In this document: in pieces, positions 21,244 to 32,176 of the stretch
Position numbering within the stretch: position 1 is the first letter of the stretch
Layout: each line of letters begins with the position of its first letter
DNA from: Phyllobacteriaceae bacterium
Lineage (GTDB): Bacteria > Pseudomonadota > Alphaproteobacteria > Rhizobiales > Rhizobiaceae
Length of the DNA: 64,000 nt
Assembly (NCBI GenBank): GCA_024742765.1
Contig: JANSXT010000019.1
Coordinates: forward strand, 22,045-86,044
Direction of reading: 5' to 3'
Notes under the pieces: generated by a model
What the model was told of the DNA's origin: nothing
Database searches by the model: none
Seen by the model: only the letters and a program-made list of their open reading frames with translations
Made by a program: the position numbers and the translations under genes

Positions 21244-21648
21244 ATGGAGCATGAACCCATGATGTCGCCGTTTGACCCCAGCATGAACACCAATGCCGAA
21301 CGCGCCGGCATGGACGACACGCTTGGCGGACGCATCGTGTCGGCGCGCGAGACGCTCGGGCTGACCACGGCACAATTGGCGCGGCGCCTGGGCGTCAAGT
21401 CGGCAACGCTACAGAACTGGGAAAGCGACCGGTCCGAGCCGCGCTCCAACAAGCTGTTCATGCTGGCCGGGCTTTTGAACGTATCGCCCACTTGGCTCAT
21501 CAACGGACTTGGCGAATCGCCCGACGACGGGCTGCCCGCACGGTCCGATGTCGTGCTGGCGCGCGAACAATTGATCGAGTTGCGCGGCCAGGTGGAAAAG
21601 CTGACCGGCAGCATCGATCAGGTTCTGGCCCGGCTCGAGGGCATGTGA
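21244..21648 (+). CDS. XRE-family HTH transcriptional regulator
   Basis: LGGRIVSARETLGLTTAQLARRLGVKSATLQNWESDRSEPRSNKLFMLAGLLNVSPTWLINGLGE. Confidence 0.9.
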   Translation: MEHEPMMSPFDPSMNTNAERAGMDDTLGGRIVSARETLGLTTAQLARRLGVKSATLQNWESDRSEPRSNKLFMLAGLLNVSPTWLINGLGESPDDGLPARSDVVLAREQLIELRGQVEKLTGSIDQVLARLEGM

Positions 21649-21876
21649 AACCGGTATGACAGCCGCCAGATGACTGAAATTTGACGGCATTTTACGCTTC
21701 CTTAAGACCACACGCATAGCGTTTGATCCGTGGGGACCATGGTCTGCATTCCGCAGGGTGACCGGGACGCTGCCCAGCAGCGCCGGTGCGGAATCTGGCG
21801 CATTGGTTATCCTGTCGGGGTGGCGCATCTGCAAAATGTCCGCCTGTCGTTTCGAATGGACTGCATGGTGGGCTAG

Positions 21877-22440
21877 ATGGCCGGTAAGGGTGGCAAGAAG
21901 AAAGACGCGTCGGACGCGCCGAAAAAGGCCGGTTCGGGCAAGCTTCTTGCGCTCGTCCAGATGGTCTGCGCCGTCCTCGCGGTCCTGTCCGCCGCCGTCC
22001 TGGCGCTCGGCGCGTTCAATGTGGGCCCGGCCGCGATGGCCGACATGTTGCACGCGCTCGCCATTGTTCCCATCGCGCTTCTCGTCATTTGCGGTTTTGC
22101 CGTCATCTTCACGGCATCGGGCGTGCGCGCCGGCGAATTGCGCGGTCTTGAAGAAAAGCTCGTCGAGATGGAAGCGCGGCTTGACGGCCGCGTCGCCGAA
22201 GCCGTGGCCAAGGTCGACACTCATATTGGCGACGATTATCAGGCCGTGCGCGAGAACAACATGCTGCTTCAGGAAAAGCTCGAACAGTTCCAACAGGCCG
22301 AGAAGAACAAGATGGTCGAGGAGATGGAAAAGCTTCGGATCCTGAACGGCGAACTGGAAGAGCAGATCAAGAAATGGGCGATCGGCTCGGTCGATCAGCT
22401 CGTTTCAGAACCCGGAACCGAAGGCATAAAGGTCGCGTGA
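21877..22440 (+). CDS. Membrane-anchored coiled-coil protein of unknown function
   Basis: Two TM segments then a long charged helix (NNMLLQEKLEQFQQAEKNKMVEEMEKLRILNGELEEQIKKWA). Confidence 0.7.
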   Translation: MAGKGGKKKDASDAPKKAGSGKLLALVQMVCAVLAVLSAAVLALGAFNVGPAAMADMLHALAIVPIALLVICGFAVIFTASGVRAGELRGLEEKLVEMEARLDGRVAEAVAKVDTHIGDDYQAVRENNMLLQEKLEQFQQAEKNKMVEEMEKLRILNGELEEQIKKWAIGSVDQLVSEPGTEGIKVA

Positions 22441-22494
22441 TACCGTCCAATGTGAAGATCACGCCGACCCGTCACGATTGAAAGCGCCAAAGCG

Positions 22495-23550
22495 ATGTCA
22501 GCACGTTCGACCGCCAAATCCGCAGCCGCCCGGCCTGCACCGGGTGTGAGCGACGATCCGTTCCGCTTCGCCACCGAAGCGCTGAGCCTTGCCGAAGCGC
22601 ATGGCACGCCGCCCGAGCCCGATACGTTCAAGGTCTGGTACACCTATGCGGCCGGTTCGAGCCTGGTGCTCAACGAGCGCATCGAAAGCCTGATGGCAGG
22701 CGGAGCCAAGCCCAGCGTCTATGACCTGTCGGCGCTCAATGGAGAAATCATCGAAGCCGATACCGACGGCGATGCCGCGCGGATGCAGGCCGACGAGGGG
22801 CTGCGCAAGGAAATGGAGGAGGTGCAGACCTTCATCCGGTCCTACCTGCAGACGACAGAGCGCTATGAAGGAGCGATCGACGACACCACCAAGTCGCTCA
22901 GCGAAGCCTCGACCGCAGCCGAGGTGGAAACGGTCATCGCCTTGATGATCCGGGAAAATCAGCGCGTTCGCGCCCAGACACAGCAGCTTTCGGCGAGCCT
23001 GCGCGAAACGCAGGAAGAAATCATCCGCCTGCAAGAGAAGCTCAGCCAGTCGCGCAAGGCGGAGATGCAGGACCCGATGACGGGTCTCAACAATCGCCGC
23101 TTCTTCCAACAGGCCATCGCATCGGCGCTGGCGCATGCGGAGACGTTCGGCCAGCCGATGAGTTTTGCGATCGCCGACATCGACCATTTCAAGTCCGTCA
23201 ATGACCGTTTCGGCCACCAGATCGGCGACGAAATCCTGAAATTCGTCGGCACCTTCATCAACAGCAAGCTGAAAGAACACGGCACTGTGAGCCGTTATGG
23301 CGGCGAGGAATTTGCGATCATCCTGCCCAACATCACCATCGAGACGGCGCGGGCGCTGCTCGAGGATGTCAAGGACGGGATCGCCGGCGCGCGCCTGGTC
23401 ACCTCCAAGACCAACAAGCCGATCGGCGCGGTGACCGTCTCCTTCGGTGTGTCGACCTGGACCGACGGTGATGACATCGACATGCTGTTCGATCGCGCCG
23501 ACAAGCAGCTCTACGAAGCCAAGAGCGCCGGCCGCAACCTGGTGCGCTGA
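22495..23550 (+). CDS. Diguanylate cyclase (GGDEF domain)
   Basis: DPMTGLNNRRFFQQ, ADIDHFKSVNDRFGHQIGDEIL, SRYGGEEFAIILP; coiled-coil N-terminus. Confidence 0.95.
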   Translation: MSARSTAKSAAARPAPGVSDDPFRFATEALSLAEAHGTPPEPDTFKVWYTYAAGSSLVLNERIESLMAGGAKPSVYDLSALNGEIIEADTDGDAARMQADEGLRKEMEEVQTFIRSYLQTTERYEGAIDDTTKSLSEASTAAEVETVIALMIRENQRVRAQTQQLSASLRETQEEIIRLQEKLSQSRKAEMQDPMTGLNNRRFFQQAIASALAHAETFGQPMSFAIADIDHFKSVNDRFGHQIGDEILKFVGTFINSKLKEHGTVSRYGGEEFAIILPNITIETARALLEDVKDGIAGARLVTSKTNKPIGAVTVSFGVSTWTDGDDIDMLFDRADKQLYEAKSAGRNLVR

Positions 23551-23633
23551 CCCTTCCTGAATTTGACGCTGGTCAACGACCGGCGGTCGTGCTCTGGTCC
23601 ACGTTGCAAGCCGCAATGAGAGGACCGACGGCC

Positions 23634-23843
23634 ATGGCATTCGAGGGATTGATCACCCGGCTGAACATGCTCTTTCAGGAGATGGAGAACCAGCCGGCTG
23701 ATGCGACAGAACTGTTGATGCAGGTCCATCTCGAACTTGAGCAGATGAAGGCCGAGGGCCTGCCGCTGCCCCAGGATCTGGTCGATCTGGAGAAGCGGCT
23801 CGAGGCCGAACTCGCCAAACGCGGCGTGGACCGGCCGGCCTGA
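23634..23843 (+). CDS. Small acidic helical protein of unknown function
   Basis: 69 aa, MAFEGLITRLNMLFQEMENQPADATELLMQVHLELEQMKAEGLPLPQDLVDLEKRLEAELAKR. Confidence 0.65.
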   Translation: MAFEGLITRLNMLFQEMENQPADATELLMQVHLELEQMKAEGLPLPQDLVDLEKRLEAELAKRGVDRPA

Positions 23844-23852
23844 GCAGCCCGG

Positions 23853-24587
23853 TCAGCCGAACCGCGAACGCCGGTCGCGATTGTAGGCCAGCCAGGTCAG
23901 CGCGAAAAACCCGACCGTGAAAACCAGCAGCGCCATGATGCTCGCGTCCGGAAGGGCGCGGCCGTCCACCGCGGCCCATGCTACTTCGCCCATGTGCCGG
24001 GTCGGCGTCCATTGCGAAATGGCATTGATCTGCGCGGGCAGGGCGGGCGGCGGCACCCACAGCCCGCCCAGATAGGCCATTGGAAGGAAGATCAGGTTGG
24101 CCATCGCAACGACCGAGTGGCGCGATGCAAGATAACCCAGCGCCGTGCCCATGAAGGTCGCCGGTATGGTGAGGATGAGGCAGACGGCGACAAGCCGCAC
24201 CTGGACGGCCGCATCAATGTGCAGCCCGCCGACCAGACGTGCGGTCACCAGCACCAGCGCGACGGCGGCAATCGAGAAGACCAGAGCGGCGCACAACCGC
24301 GCCGCCCATGACGCGAACGGCCGGGCCGGCAGGCTGCGCTGCCAGACGGCAAAGGCGCTCTGGCGGTCCTCGGCGATGCTGACGCCGAACTGGAAAAAGG
24401 CGACGCCGAGAACCGCATAGACCGCAAACGATGCCGCCGCATAGACAGCGGCCGAGCCGCCGCCGGCGGTCTGAGCGCCGAAGAACGCATAAAGCATGGC
24501 CGGAAACAGGATGGTCGGGACCCAGAAGCCGGGCTGGCGGAGAAGGCGCTTGAAAGTCAGGGCCAGATTGGCGCGCAGGATGGCCAT
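23853..24587 (-). CDS. ABC-2 type transporter permease
   Basis: MAILRANLALTFKRLLRQPGFWVPTILFPAMLYAFFG; multiple TMs; overlaps the ATPase gene. Confidence 0.88.
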   Translation of the reverse strand: MAILRANLALTFKRLLRQPGFWVPTILFPAMLYAFFGAQTAGGGSAAVYAAASFAVYAVLGVAFFQFGVSIAEDRQSAFAVWQRSLPARPFASWAARLCAALVFSIAAVALVLVTARLVGGLHIDAAVQVRLVAVCLILTIPATFMGTALGYLASRHSVVAMANLIFLPMAYLGGLWVPPPALPAQINAISQWTPTRHMGEVAWAAVDGRALPDASIMALLVFTVGFFALTWLAYNRDRRSRFG

Positions 24588-25495
24588 CAGATCGTCCTTT
24601 CCATTTGCAGTTGGGCGATGGTTTCCTTGAGATCGAGCGGTTCGATGTGAACGTCCTGCAACGCCGGCAGGTCGGCGATGAGCCGCTTCACCACGGCATC
24701 GCTGTCCGCCGAGACCGTTGACCAGCGCTGCGCATTTTGTTCGAAAAGTTCGTTCACCCATGGCGGCGGCGAAACGCCGTCGGGGGCCGTGAAACTGATC
24801 CGGTTGCGCCCGGCCTTGCGGCGGATGTCATCGAGCGTGCCTTCCAACAGGAGACGCCCGCGGTCGATCATCACAATCCGGTCGCAGATATGCTCGATCT
24901 CGTCCCAATGGTGCGATGTCAGCAAGAGGCTGCCGCCGCCTTCGACATAGGCGCGTGCATAGGCCTTGAACATGTCCTGCCCGCCCGTATCGAGGCCGGC
25001 GGTCGGCTCGTCGGCGAACACAAGAGCCGGATTGCCGACAAAGGCCAGCGCCAGCGCCACGCGCCGCAATTCGCCGCCGGAAAAGCCGTCCATGCGGCGG
25101 TCGATCAGCCGTTCCAGGCCGAATGCGGCGACGAGTTCGCCAACCGGCTTGGGCCGGTCGAAATGCGCCGCCGCATAGGTCAGCACCTCGCGGGCTGACA
25201 TCTGCTCGGGAAAGTCGGCATTTTGCGGCGTGATGCCCACATGGCGTCGCGCCTTAACCGATCCGGCCGGATGGCCGAATATCTCCGCCTTTCCGGTGTC
25301 GGCCCGTCTCAGCCCCTGCAGCAGGGTCAGCGCCGTCGTCTTGCCGGCGCCATTGGTGCCGATCAACCCGAGCGCTTCGCCCCGGCTCAACTCCAGGGAA
25401 AGGTCGGCAAGCGCCTCGATCCGTCCGAAGCGCTTGCCCAGCCCTTGCGCGCTGATCGCCGGAACCGTCGCAGTCCGGCCCGTCATCGCATCCAT
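24587..25495 (-). CDS. ABC transporter ATP-binding protein
   Basis: LIGTNGAGKTTALTLLQGL, FSGGELRRVALALAFVGNPALVFADEPTAGLDTGG. Confidence 0.94.
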   Translation of the reverse strand: MDAMTGRTATVPAISAQGLGKRFGRIEALADLSLELSRGEALGLIGTNGAGKTTALTLLQGLRRADTGKAEIFGHPAGSVKARRHVGITPQNADFPEQMSAREVLTYAAAHFDRPKPVGELVAAFGLERLIDRRMDGFSGGELRRVALALAFVGNPALVFADEPTAGLDTGGQDMFKAYARAYVEGGGSLLLTSHHWDEIEHICDRIVMIDRGRLLLEGTLDDIRRKAGRNRISFTAPDGVSPPPWVNELFEQNAQRWSTVSADSDAVVKRLIADLPALQDVHIEPLDLKETIAQLQMERTI

Positions 25496-25576
25496 TGTCC
25501 ATCTCCATGCAAACGGTCGATGCGGTGCGAAAACCATCGCGTTGCGCAGGCCCGCAAGACCGATTACGTGAACCGC

Positions 25577-26377
25577 ATGGACAAGTTCGCGAATGACGGG
25601 CCCTTGACGTTCACGCTGCGCGAAATGCAGGGCCTCATCCGCTCCGCACGGTTCTGGGCGGTGATTGCCAGCATCGTCGCCATTCTCGGACTTGCCGGCC
25701 CGTTCGACAGTTTCAGCACGATGTCGCTCGCCGAACGGACGTTCTATTGGGCGCTGGTGGTTGTCGGCAGCTTCGCGGCGGGCCTGTTCGTCTCGATGTG
25801 GACCACGGTCAGCACCGAGGGAGCTGGCCTGGCGCCACCTTTGGCGCTTCTCATGGGCTCACTCGCTGCCGCGCTGCCCATCGCGGCCTATAACGGTCTT
25901 GTGCAGATGGTCTTTTTCGGCACCGGCTTTCCGGCCGAATTTGTCGAGGTCTTGCCCTATGCGCTGGTGATCTCGGTGATCGTCGCGTTCACCTACCGCT
26001 ATGCGCGCGACGACGAACCGGAACCGCCGGCCATCGCGCCGGGCGGAACAGGCGTGGCTGTCCCCTCAGCGGTTTTTGAAAAACTGCCCCAGCGGATCGG
26101 CAGGGACGTGGTCTCGGTGCAGGCCCAGGACCATTATGTGAAGGTGACGACGCCGCTCGGATCGGCGCTCGTTTTGATGAAGCTCAGCCATGCCGAGCGC
26201 GATCTGGCCGCGCTCGACGGTCTGCGCGTGCACCGCTCCTGGTGGGTGCGCAAATGCCATGTTCGGCGGCTCGTGCGCACCGACGGCAAGCTCACTGTTG
26301 AGACCAGCGACGGCGCGTCCATCCCCGTCGGCCGCAAATATCGCGAACAGGTTCTTTCGCTGTTCGAGACGGCTTGA
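25577..26377 (+). CDS. Membrane-anchored LytTR-type DNA-binding regulator
   Basis: N-terminal TM segments; C-terminal VSVQAQDHYVKVTTPLGSALVLMKLSHAERDLAALDGLRVHRSWWVRKCHVRRLVRTDGKLTVETSDGASIPVGRKYREQV. Confidence 0.9.
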   Translation: MDKFANDGPLTFTLREMQGLIRSARFWAVIASIVAILGLAGPFDSFSTMSLAERTFYWALVVVGSFAAGLFVSMWTTVSTEGAGLAPPLALLMGSLAAALPIAAYNGLVQMVFFGTGFPAEFVEVLPYALVISVIVAFTYRYARDDEPEPPAIAPGGTGVAVPSAVFEKLPQRIGRDVVSVQAQDHYVKVTTPLGSALVLMKLSHAERDLAALDGLRVHRSWWVRKCHVRRLVRTDGKLTVETSDGASIPVGRKYREQVLSLFETA

Positions 26378-26549
26378 ACAAGGCAGCGGAAGCAGGATGG
26401 TTTCGGCATCCATATGGGCGAACCCTATCCCATCACCGATGAATGGGCCGGTTCATTCCGGGGGCGCGTCTATGCAGATCCTGATCGGAGTGTATACATG
26501 CCGAAGCCACGGTGACGGCCATATAGAATCAAATTTTGGGGTTTTCGCC

Positions 26550-27047
26550 ATGAGCGACAGGATGATCGGCTGTCTTGCGATGCTCGTTATCATTGTTGTC
26601 TGCTTTGCGCTGTTGGTCGCTTCCTGGTTTTTTTACATATACAATTTCAATTTCCGCCGCTGCGTCGCGCTCGAGAATGGGTTGAACCTGGGATACAACG
26701 CGGTATTCGACTTGAGGGCCGAGTACTTTCTGCCCGTCGGCACGGCGAAGCTCCCCAACGGTATGCCACTCGCCGACTCGGACATTTCACCGGTCTATTA
26801 TTCTGGTACAACCCTGTATGGCAGAGCACTGGGTGAGACGTCGGCGACCGATTTCTGGTTGGCATGGCGGGCTGATACCGGCCTTGTTCTGCGAGACAAA
26901 AATCCGCGTCTTTATGAAGAACTGGTGGCCGATGCAGGCCACACGAATGTCAAGTTCGGCCCAGGCCATTTCAGCGCCTGGTTGGTCTACCTCGAACTTG
27001 CAGAACATGGCGAGCACTGGTGTCGCACCCGTCTGGTGACATGGTAG
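26550..27047 (+). CDS. Membrane-anchored protein of unknown function (ORFan candidate)
   Basis: 165 aa, one N-terminal TM; visibly more AT-rich than its surroundings; no recognisable family. Confidence 0.6.
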   Translation: MSDRMIGCLAMLVIIVVCFALLVASWFFYIYNFNFRRCVALENGLNLGYNAVFDLRAEYFLPVGTAKLPNGMPLADSDISPVYYSGTTLYGRALGETSATDFWLAWRADTGLVLRDKNPRLYEELVADAGHTNVKFGPGHFSAWLVYLELAEHGEHWCRTRLVTW

Positions 27048-27127
27048 CGGCCGCAAAACGCTGAAAGGCCGATGACAATCCCGCGATCAAGCGCCTGCCC
27101 AGCCCGCGCGCAACAAGGTGCAGGTCG

Positions 27128-28546
27128 TCAGGCCGCCTCGGTGCCGCCCACCGTCATCCGGTCCATTCGAAGATGCGGCTGGCCAATGCCGACCGGCACG
27201 CCCTGGCCGCCCTTGCCGCAGGTGCCGATGCCATTGTCGAGCGCCAGATCGTTGCCGATCATCGACACCCGGTGCATCGCATCCGGCCCGTTGCCGATCA
27301 GCATCGCGCCCTTGACCGGATGGGCGATCTTGCCGCTCTCGATCTTGTAGGCCTCGGTGCAGGCGAAGACGAACTTGCCGGACGTGATGTCCACCTGGCC
27401 GCCGCCGAACGAGACCGCATAGATGCCGTCATCGACAGACGCGATGATCTCCTCGGGCGTCTTGTCGCCGCCGAGCATATAGGTGTTGGTCATGCGCGGC
27501 ATCGGCACATGGGCATAGGATTCGCGCCGGCCATTGCCGGTCGGCTTCATCCCCATCAGGCGCGCGTTCTGCCGGTCCTGCATATAGCCGACCAGCTTGC
27601 CGTTCTCGATCAGCACGTTATAGCCCGACGGCGTGCCCTCATCGTCGATCGTCAGCGAACCGCGGCGGGATTCGATCGTGCCGTCATCGACGACGGTCAC
27701 GCCCTTGGCCGCCACCTGCTGACCCATCAGCCCGGCAAAGGCCGATTCGCCCTTGCGGTTGAAATCGCCTTCAAGGCCGTGGCCGACCGCCTCGTGCAGC
27801 ATGACGCCCGGCCAGCCATTGCCGAGCACGATGTCGAACGTGCCGGCCGGCGCGGGCCGCGCCTCAAGGTTCACCAGCGCCTGGCGCAGCGCGTCGTCGG
27901 CAGCCGTCTGCCAGCGCTCGGTGGCGATGAAGTCGCCGAACGACTGGCGCCCGCCCATTCCGTGGCTGCCGGTTTCCTGCCGGTCGCCTTCGCCGACGAT
28001 GACCGATACGTTGACGCGCACAAGCGGGCGGATGTCCTGGGCGAAATGGCCGTCGGCGCGCAGGATTTCGACCATCTGCCATGTCGCCGCCAGCGACACC
28101 GAGACCTGCCGGACGCGCTCGTCCTTGCCGCGCAGATAGGCATCGATCTGCTGCAGCAGCTTGACCTTGGCCTCGAACGACGGCTCGCCGATCGGGTTCA
28201 TGTCGCCGTAAAGCTTCTTGTTGGTGCGCGGCGGGGCGTCCGAATAGGTGCCCGAATGGCCGCGCGTGACCGCGCCGACCGCGCCCGCCGCCCGTATCAG
28301 AGCAGCTTCGGACAGATCGTCCGATTCGGCATAGCCGACCGCTTCGCCAGCCACGGCGCGCAGACCGAAGCCCGAGGCGGTGTTGAACGAGCCGGTCTTC
28401 AGCCGGCCATTGTCAAACATCAGCGTTTCGGATTCCCGGTATTCGACGAACAGTTCGCCATCATCGGACTGACGCAAGGCATCCGAGACGATAGACCTTA
28501 GGCGGTCCTCGGACATGTCGAAACGGGAAATCAGGCCGGTCTGCAT
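27128..28546 (-). CDS. tldD: Metalloprotease TldD
   Basis: GNGWPGVMLHEAVGHGLEGDFNRKGESAF, DDEGTPSGYNVLIENGKLVGYMQDRQNARLMG, ESYAHVPMPRMTNTYM. Confidence 0.96.
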   Translation of the reverse strand: MQTGLISRFDMSEDRLRSIVSDALRQSDDGELFVEYRESETLMFDNGRLKTGSFNTASGFGLRAVAGEAVGYAESDDLSEAALIRAAGAVGAVTRGHSGTYSDAPPRTNKKLYGDMNPIGEPSFEAKVKLLQQIDAYLRGKDERVRQVSVSLAATWQMVEILRADGHFAQDIRPLVRVNVSVIVGEGDRQETGSHGMGGRQSFGDFIATERWQTAADDALRQALVNLEARPAPAGTFDIVLGNGWPGVMLHEAVGHGLEGDFNRKGESAFAGLMGQQVAAKGVTVVDDGTIESRRGSLTIDDEGTPSGYNVLIENGKLVGYMQDRQNARLMGMKPTGNGRRESYAHVPMPRMTNTYMLGGDKTPEEIIASVDDGIYAVSFGGGQVDITSGKFVFACTEAYKIESGKIAHPVKGAMLIGNGPDAMHRVSMIGNDLALDNGIGTCGKGGQGVPVGIGQPHLRMDRMTVGGTEAA

Positions 28547-28638
28547 GGCGGCGCCTTTCGGTACGGGACAGCGTGCTACGGCCAACATAAGGCGTCGGTG
28601 GCCCGGTTTCGAGCCCCCTTCGCCAGCTCACGCCCGGG

Positions 28639-29169
28639 TCAGGGCAGCGCCTCGAAGCCTTCGGTGAACCCGCCCAGATCGACCGGGATGCCGATGCCTT
28701 CCTCGGGCGTGTCGAACACGGTGAACGTCGCCTCGGCGCCGGACTTAAGGCTGTCAAGCAACTGGTCTTCCAGGATCACCTCGGCGTAGCAGCCATCGGT
28801 GAAACAGCGCACGAAATAGGCCCGGCCCATATCGTTGCCATCAATGTGCAGGCCAAGCCCATTGGGCAGCAACACACCCAGCGGCACCTGGATGCGCAGG
28901 ATCTGCGCGGTGCGGTCGGCGGTCTTGAAGGCGACCACCGACAGGCCGAGTTCGGGCCGGTCATCGGCGACGACGTTCTGGATCAGGACGCATTGCTCGT
29001 TCTGCGCGCCGGCCGGTGTCGAACATCTGAGTTGCCACCAGCCATATTCGCCGCGCACCGTATCCTGCTGGGCGAAAGCTGTCGGCGCCAGCGCGGCTGT
29101 TGTCAGCGTCATGAGCGCCAGCGCGGTGAAGCTGCGTGCAAGGCGGGAAATCCGGTGGAAAACAACCAC
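28639..29169 (-). CDS. Invasion-associated locus B (IalB) family protein
   Basis: Signal peptide; WWQLRCSTPAGAQNEQCVLIQNV, LPLGVLLPNGLGLHIDG-like motif, CFTDGCYAEVILED. Confidence 0.88.
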   Translation of the reverse strand: MVVFHRISRLARSFTALALMTLTTAALAPTAFAQQDTVRGEYGWWQLRCSTPAGAQNEQCVLIQNVVADDRPELGLSVVAFKTADRTAQILRIQVPLGVLLPNGLGLHIDGNDMGRAYFVRCFTDGCYAEVILEDQLLDSLKSGAEATFTVFDTPEEGIGIPVDLGGFTEGFEALP

Positions 29170-29486
29170 GGCAGGGTCCTGTCTGTCGTCGCGAATCACG
29201 TTGCGCCCGTTTTTACGACGCGTCGGCACCAAATGATATGGCGCCGGGCGATCACAAACGGCCCAAACGGGCAAAATCAAGGCACAAGGCGGGACGGGCG
29301 CCCGGATCGCACCCGATGCGGCGCGTTCGGCGCGCTGTCAACGAAAGGTGCCCGGCGGCGACAAGCGCCGATATGACGCACAATTAACCCTCTGTCGCAG
29401 TTGCAGCGCGTCATTTATTATGGTTCTAAGCCGCCGAACTGGAAAGGGCAGCCAATGGCCTCCAGTGACATGTTGGGAGACAAAGC

Positions 29487-30368
29487 GTGTTGATGAAGAC
29501 GACCCGCCGCCTGTGCGCCACAGCCGTTGCAACTCTAGCGGCGCCGATCATGGCTTTTGCCGCGCAGCCCGAGCCCTGGCAGTTGGGCTTTCAGCCGGCC
29601 GCCACCGGCATCATGGAAGAAATCGCCTGGTTCGAGCGCTACACGCTCGTTTTCCTGGTGCCGATCGTCTTCCTGGTCCTGGGCCTTCTGGCCTGGGTGA
29701 TGATCCGCTACCGCGCCTCGGCCAATCCCGTGCCCTCGCGCGTCAGCCACAACACCACGATCGAAGTGATCTGGACGGTCGGGCCGATCGTCATCCTGAT
29801 CCTTCTGGCCGTGCCGTCCTTCCAGCTTCTGTCCAAGCAATATTCGCCGCCCGGCGAACCGGCCATGACGGTCAAGGCGATCGGCTATCAGTGGTACTGG
29901 GGCTATGAGTACCAGACCGAGGATGGCGAAGAGGTCGCCTTCGACCAGATCCTGCTGCGCGACGAAGACCGCGCCTCGCTGGGCAAGGAAGACGAGGGTG
30001 CTTATCCGCGCCTTCTGGCCGTCGACAACGAGCTGGTGGTGCCGGTGGACACCACGGTGCGCCTATTGGTGACCGCCGCAGACGTTCTGCATTCGTGGAC
30101 GATTCCCGCCTTCGGCGTGAAGATGGATGCGGTGCCCGGCCGGTTGAACGAGACCTGGTTCCATGCCGACCGCGAGGGGCTTTACTACGGCCAGTGCTCG
30201 GAACTGTGCGGCAAGGACCATGCCTACATGCCGATTGCCGTGCGCGTCGTCAGCGAGGCGGACTATGAGGCCTGGCTGACCGCCGCGCGCGACGATCTGG
30301 GCGAAGCCAACCGCACATTGATCGCGACGATCGAGGCGCGCCGCACACTGGCGAACCTCGCCGAGTAA
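29487..30368 (+). CDS. coxB: Cytochrome c oxidase subunit II
   Basis: HNTTIEVIWTVGPIVILI, QWYWGYEYQ, CuA motif YYGQCSELCGKDHAYMPIAVRV. Confidence 0.97.
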   Translation: MLMKTTRRLCATAVATLAAPIMAFAAQPEPWQLGFQPAATGIMEEIAWFERYTLVFLVPIVFLVLGLLAWVMIRYRASANPVPSRVSHNTTIEVIWTVGPIVILILLAVPSFQLLSKQYSPPGEPAMTVKAIGYQWYWGYEYQTEDGEEVAFDQILLRDEDRASLGKEDEGAYPRLLAVDNELVVPVDTTVRLLVTAADVLHSWTIPAFGVKMDAVPGRLNETWFHADREGLYYGQCSELCGKDHAYMPIAVRVVSEADYEAWLTAARDDLGEANRTLIATIEARRTLANLAE

Positions 30369-30382
30369 GCTTGACCGTTTAG

Positions 30383-32059
<1,677 letters not shown>

Positions 32060-32074
32060 GCGCAATCGCACAAC

Positions 32075-32098
32075 GACCCGGCACCGATGTGCCGGGTC
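32075..32098 (+). terminator. Perfect intercistronic hairpin between coxA and ctaB
   Basis: GACCCGGCAC-cgat-GTGCCGGGTC, 10-bp stem, 4-nt loop; no U-tract follows, so attenuation or 3'-end stabilisation is possible. Confidence 0.6.
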
Positions 32099-32176
32099 CT
32101 GCAAGACAGAGGCCGGACAACCGGCCCGCCGGATCAAGTAATCTCCGGCACGCATCGTTGGGACAGGGTTCGCCGC

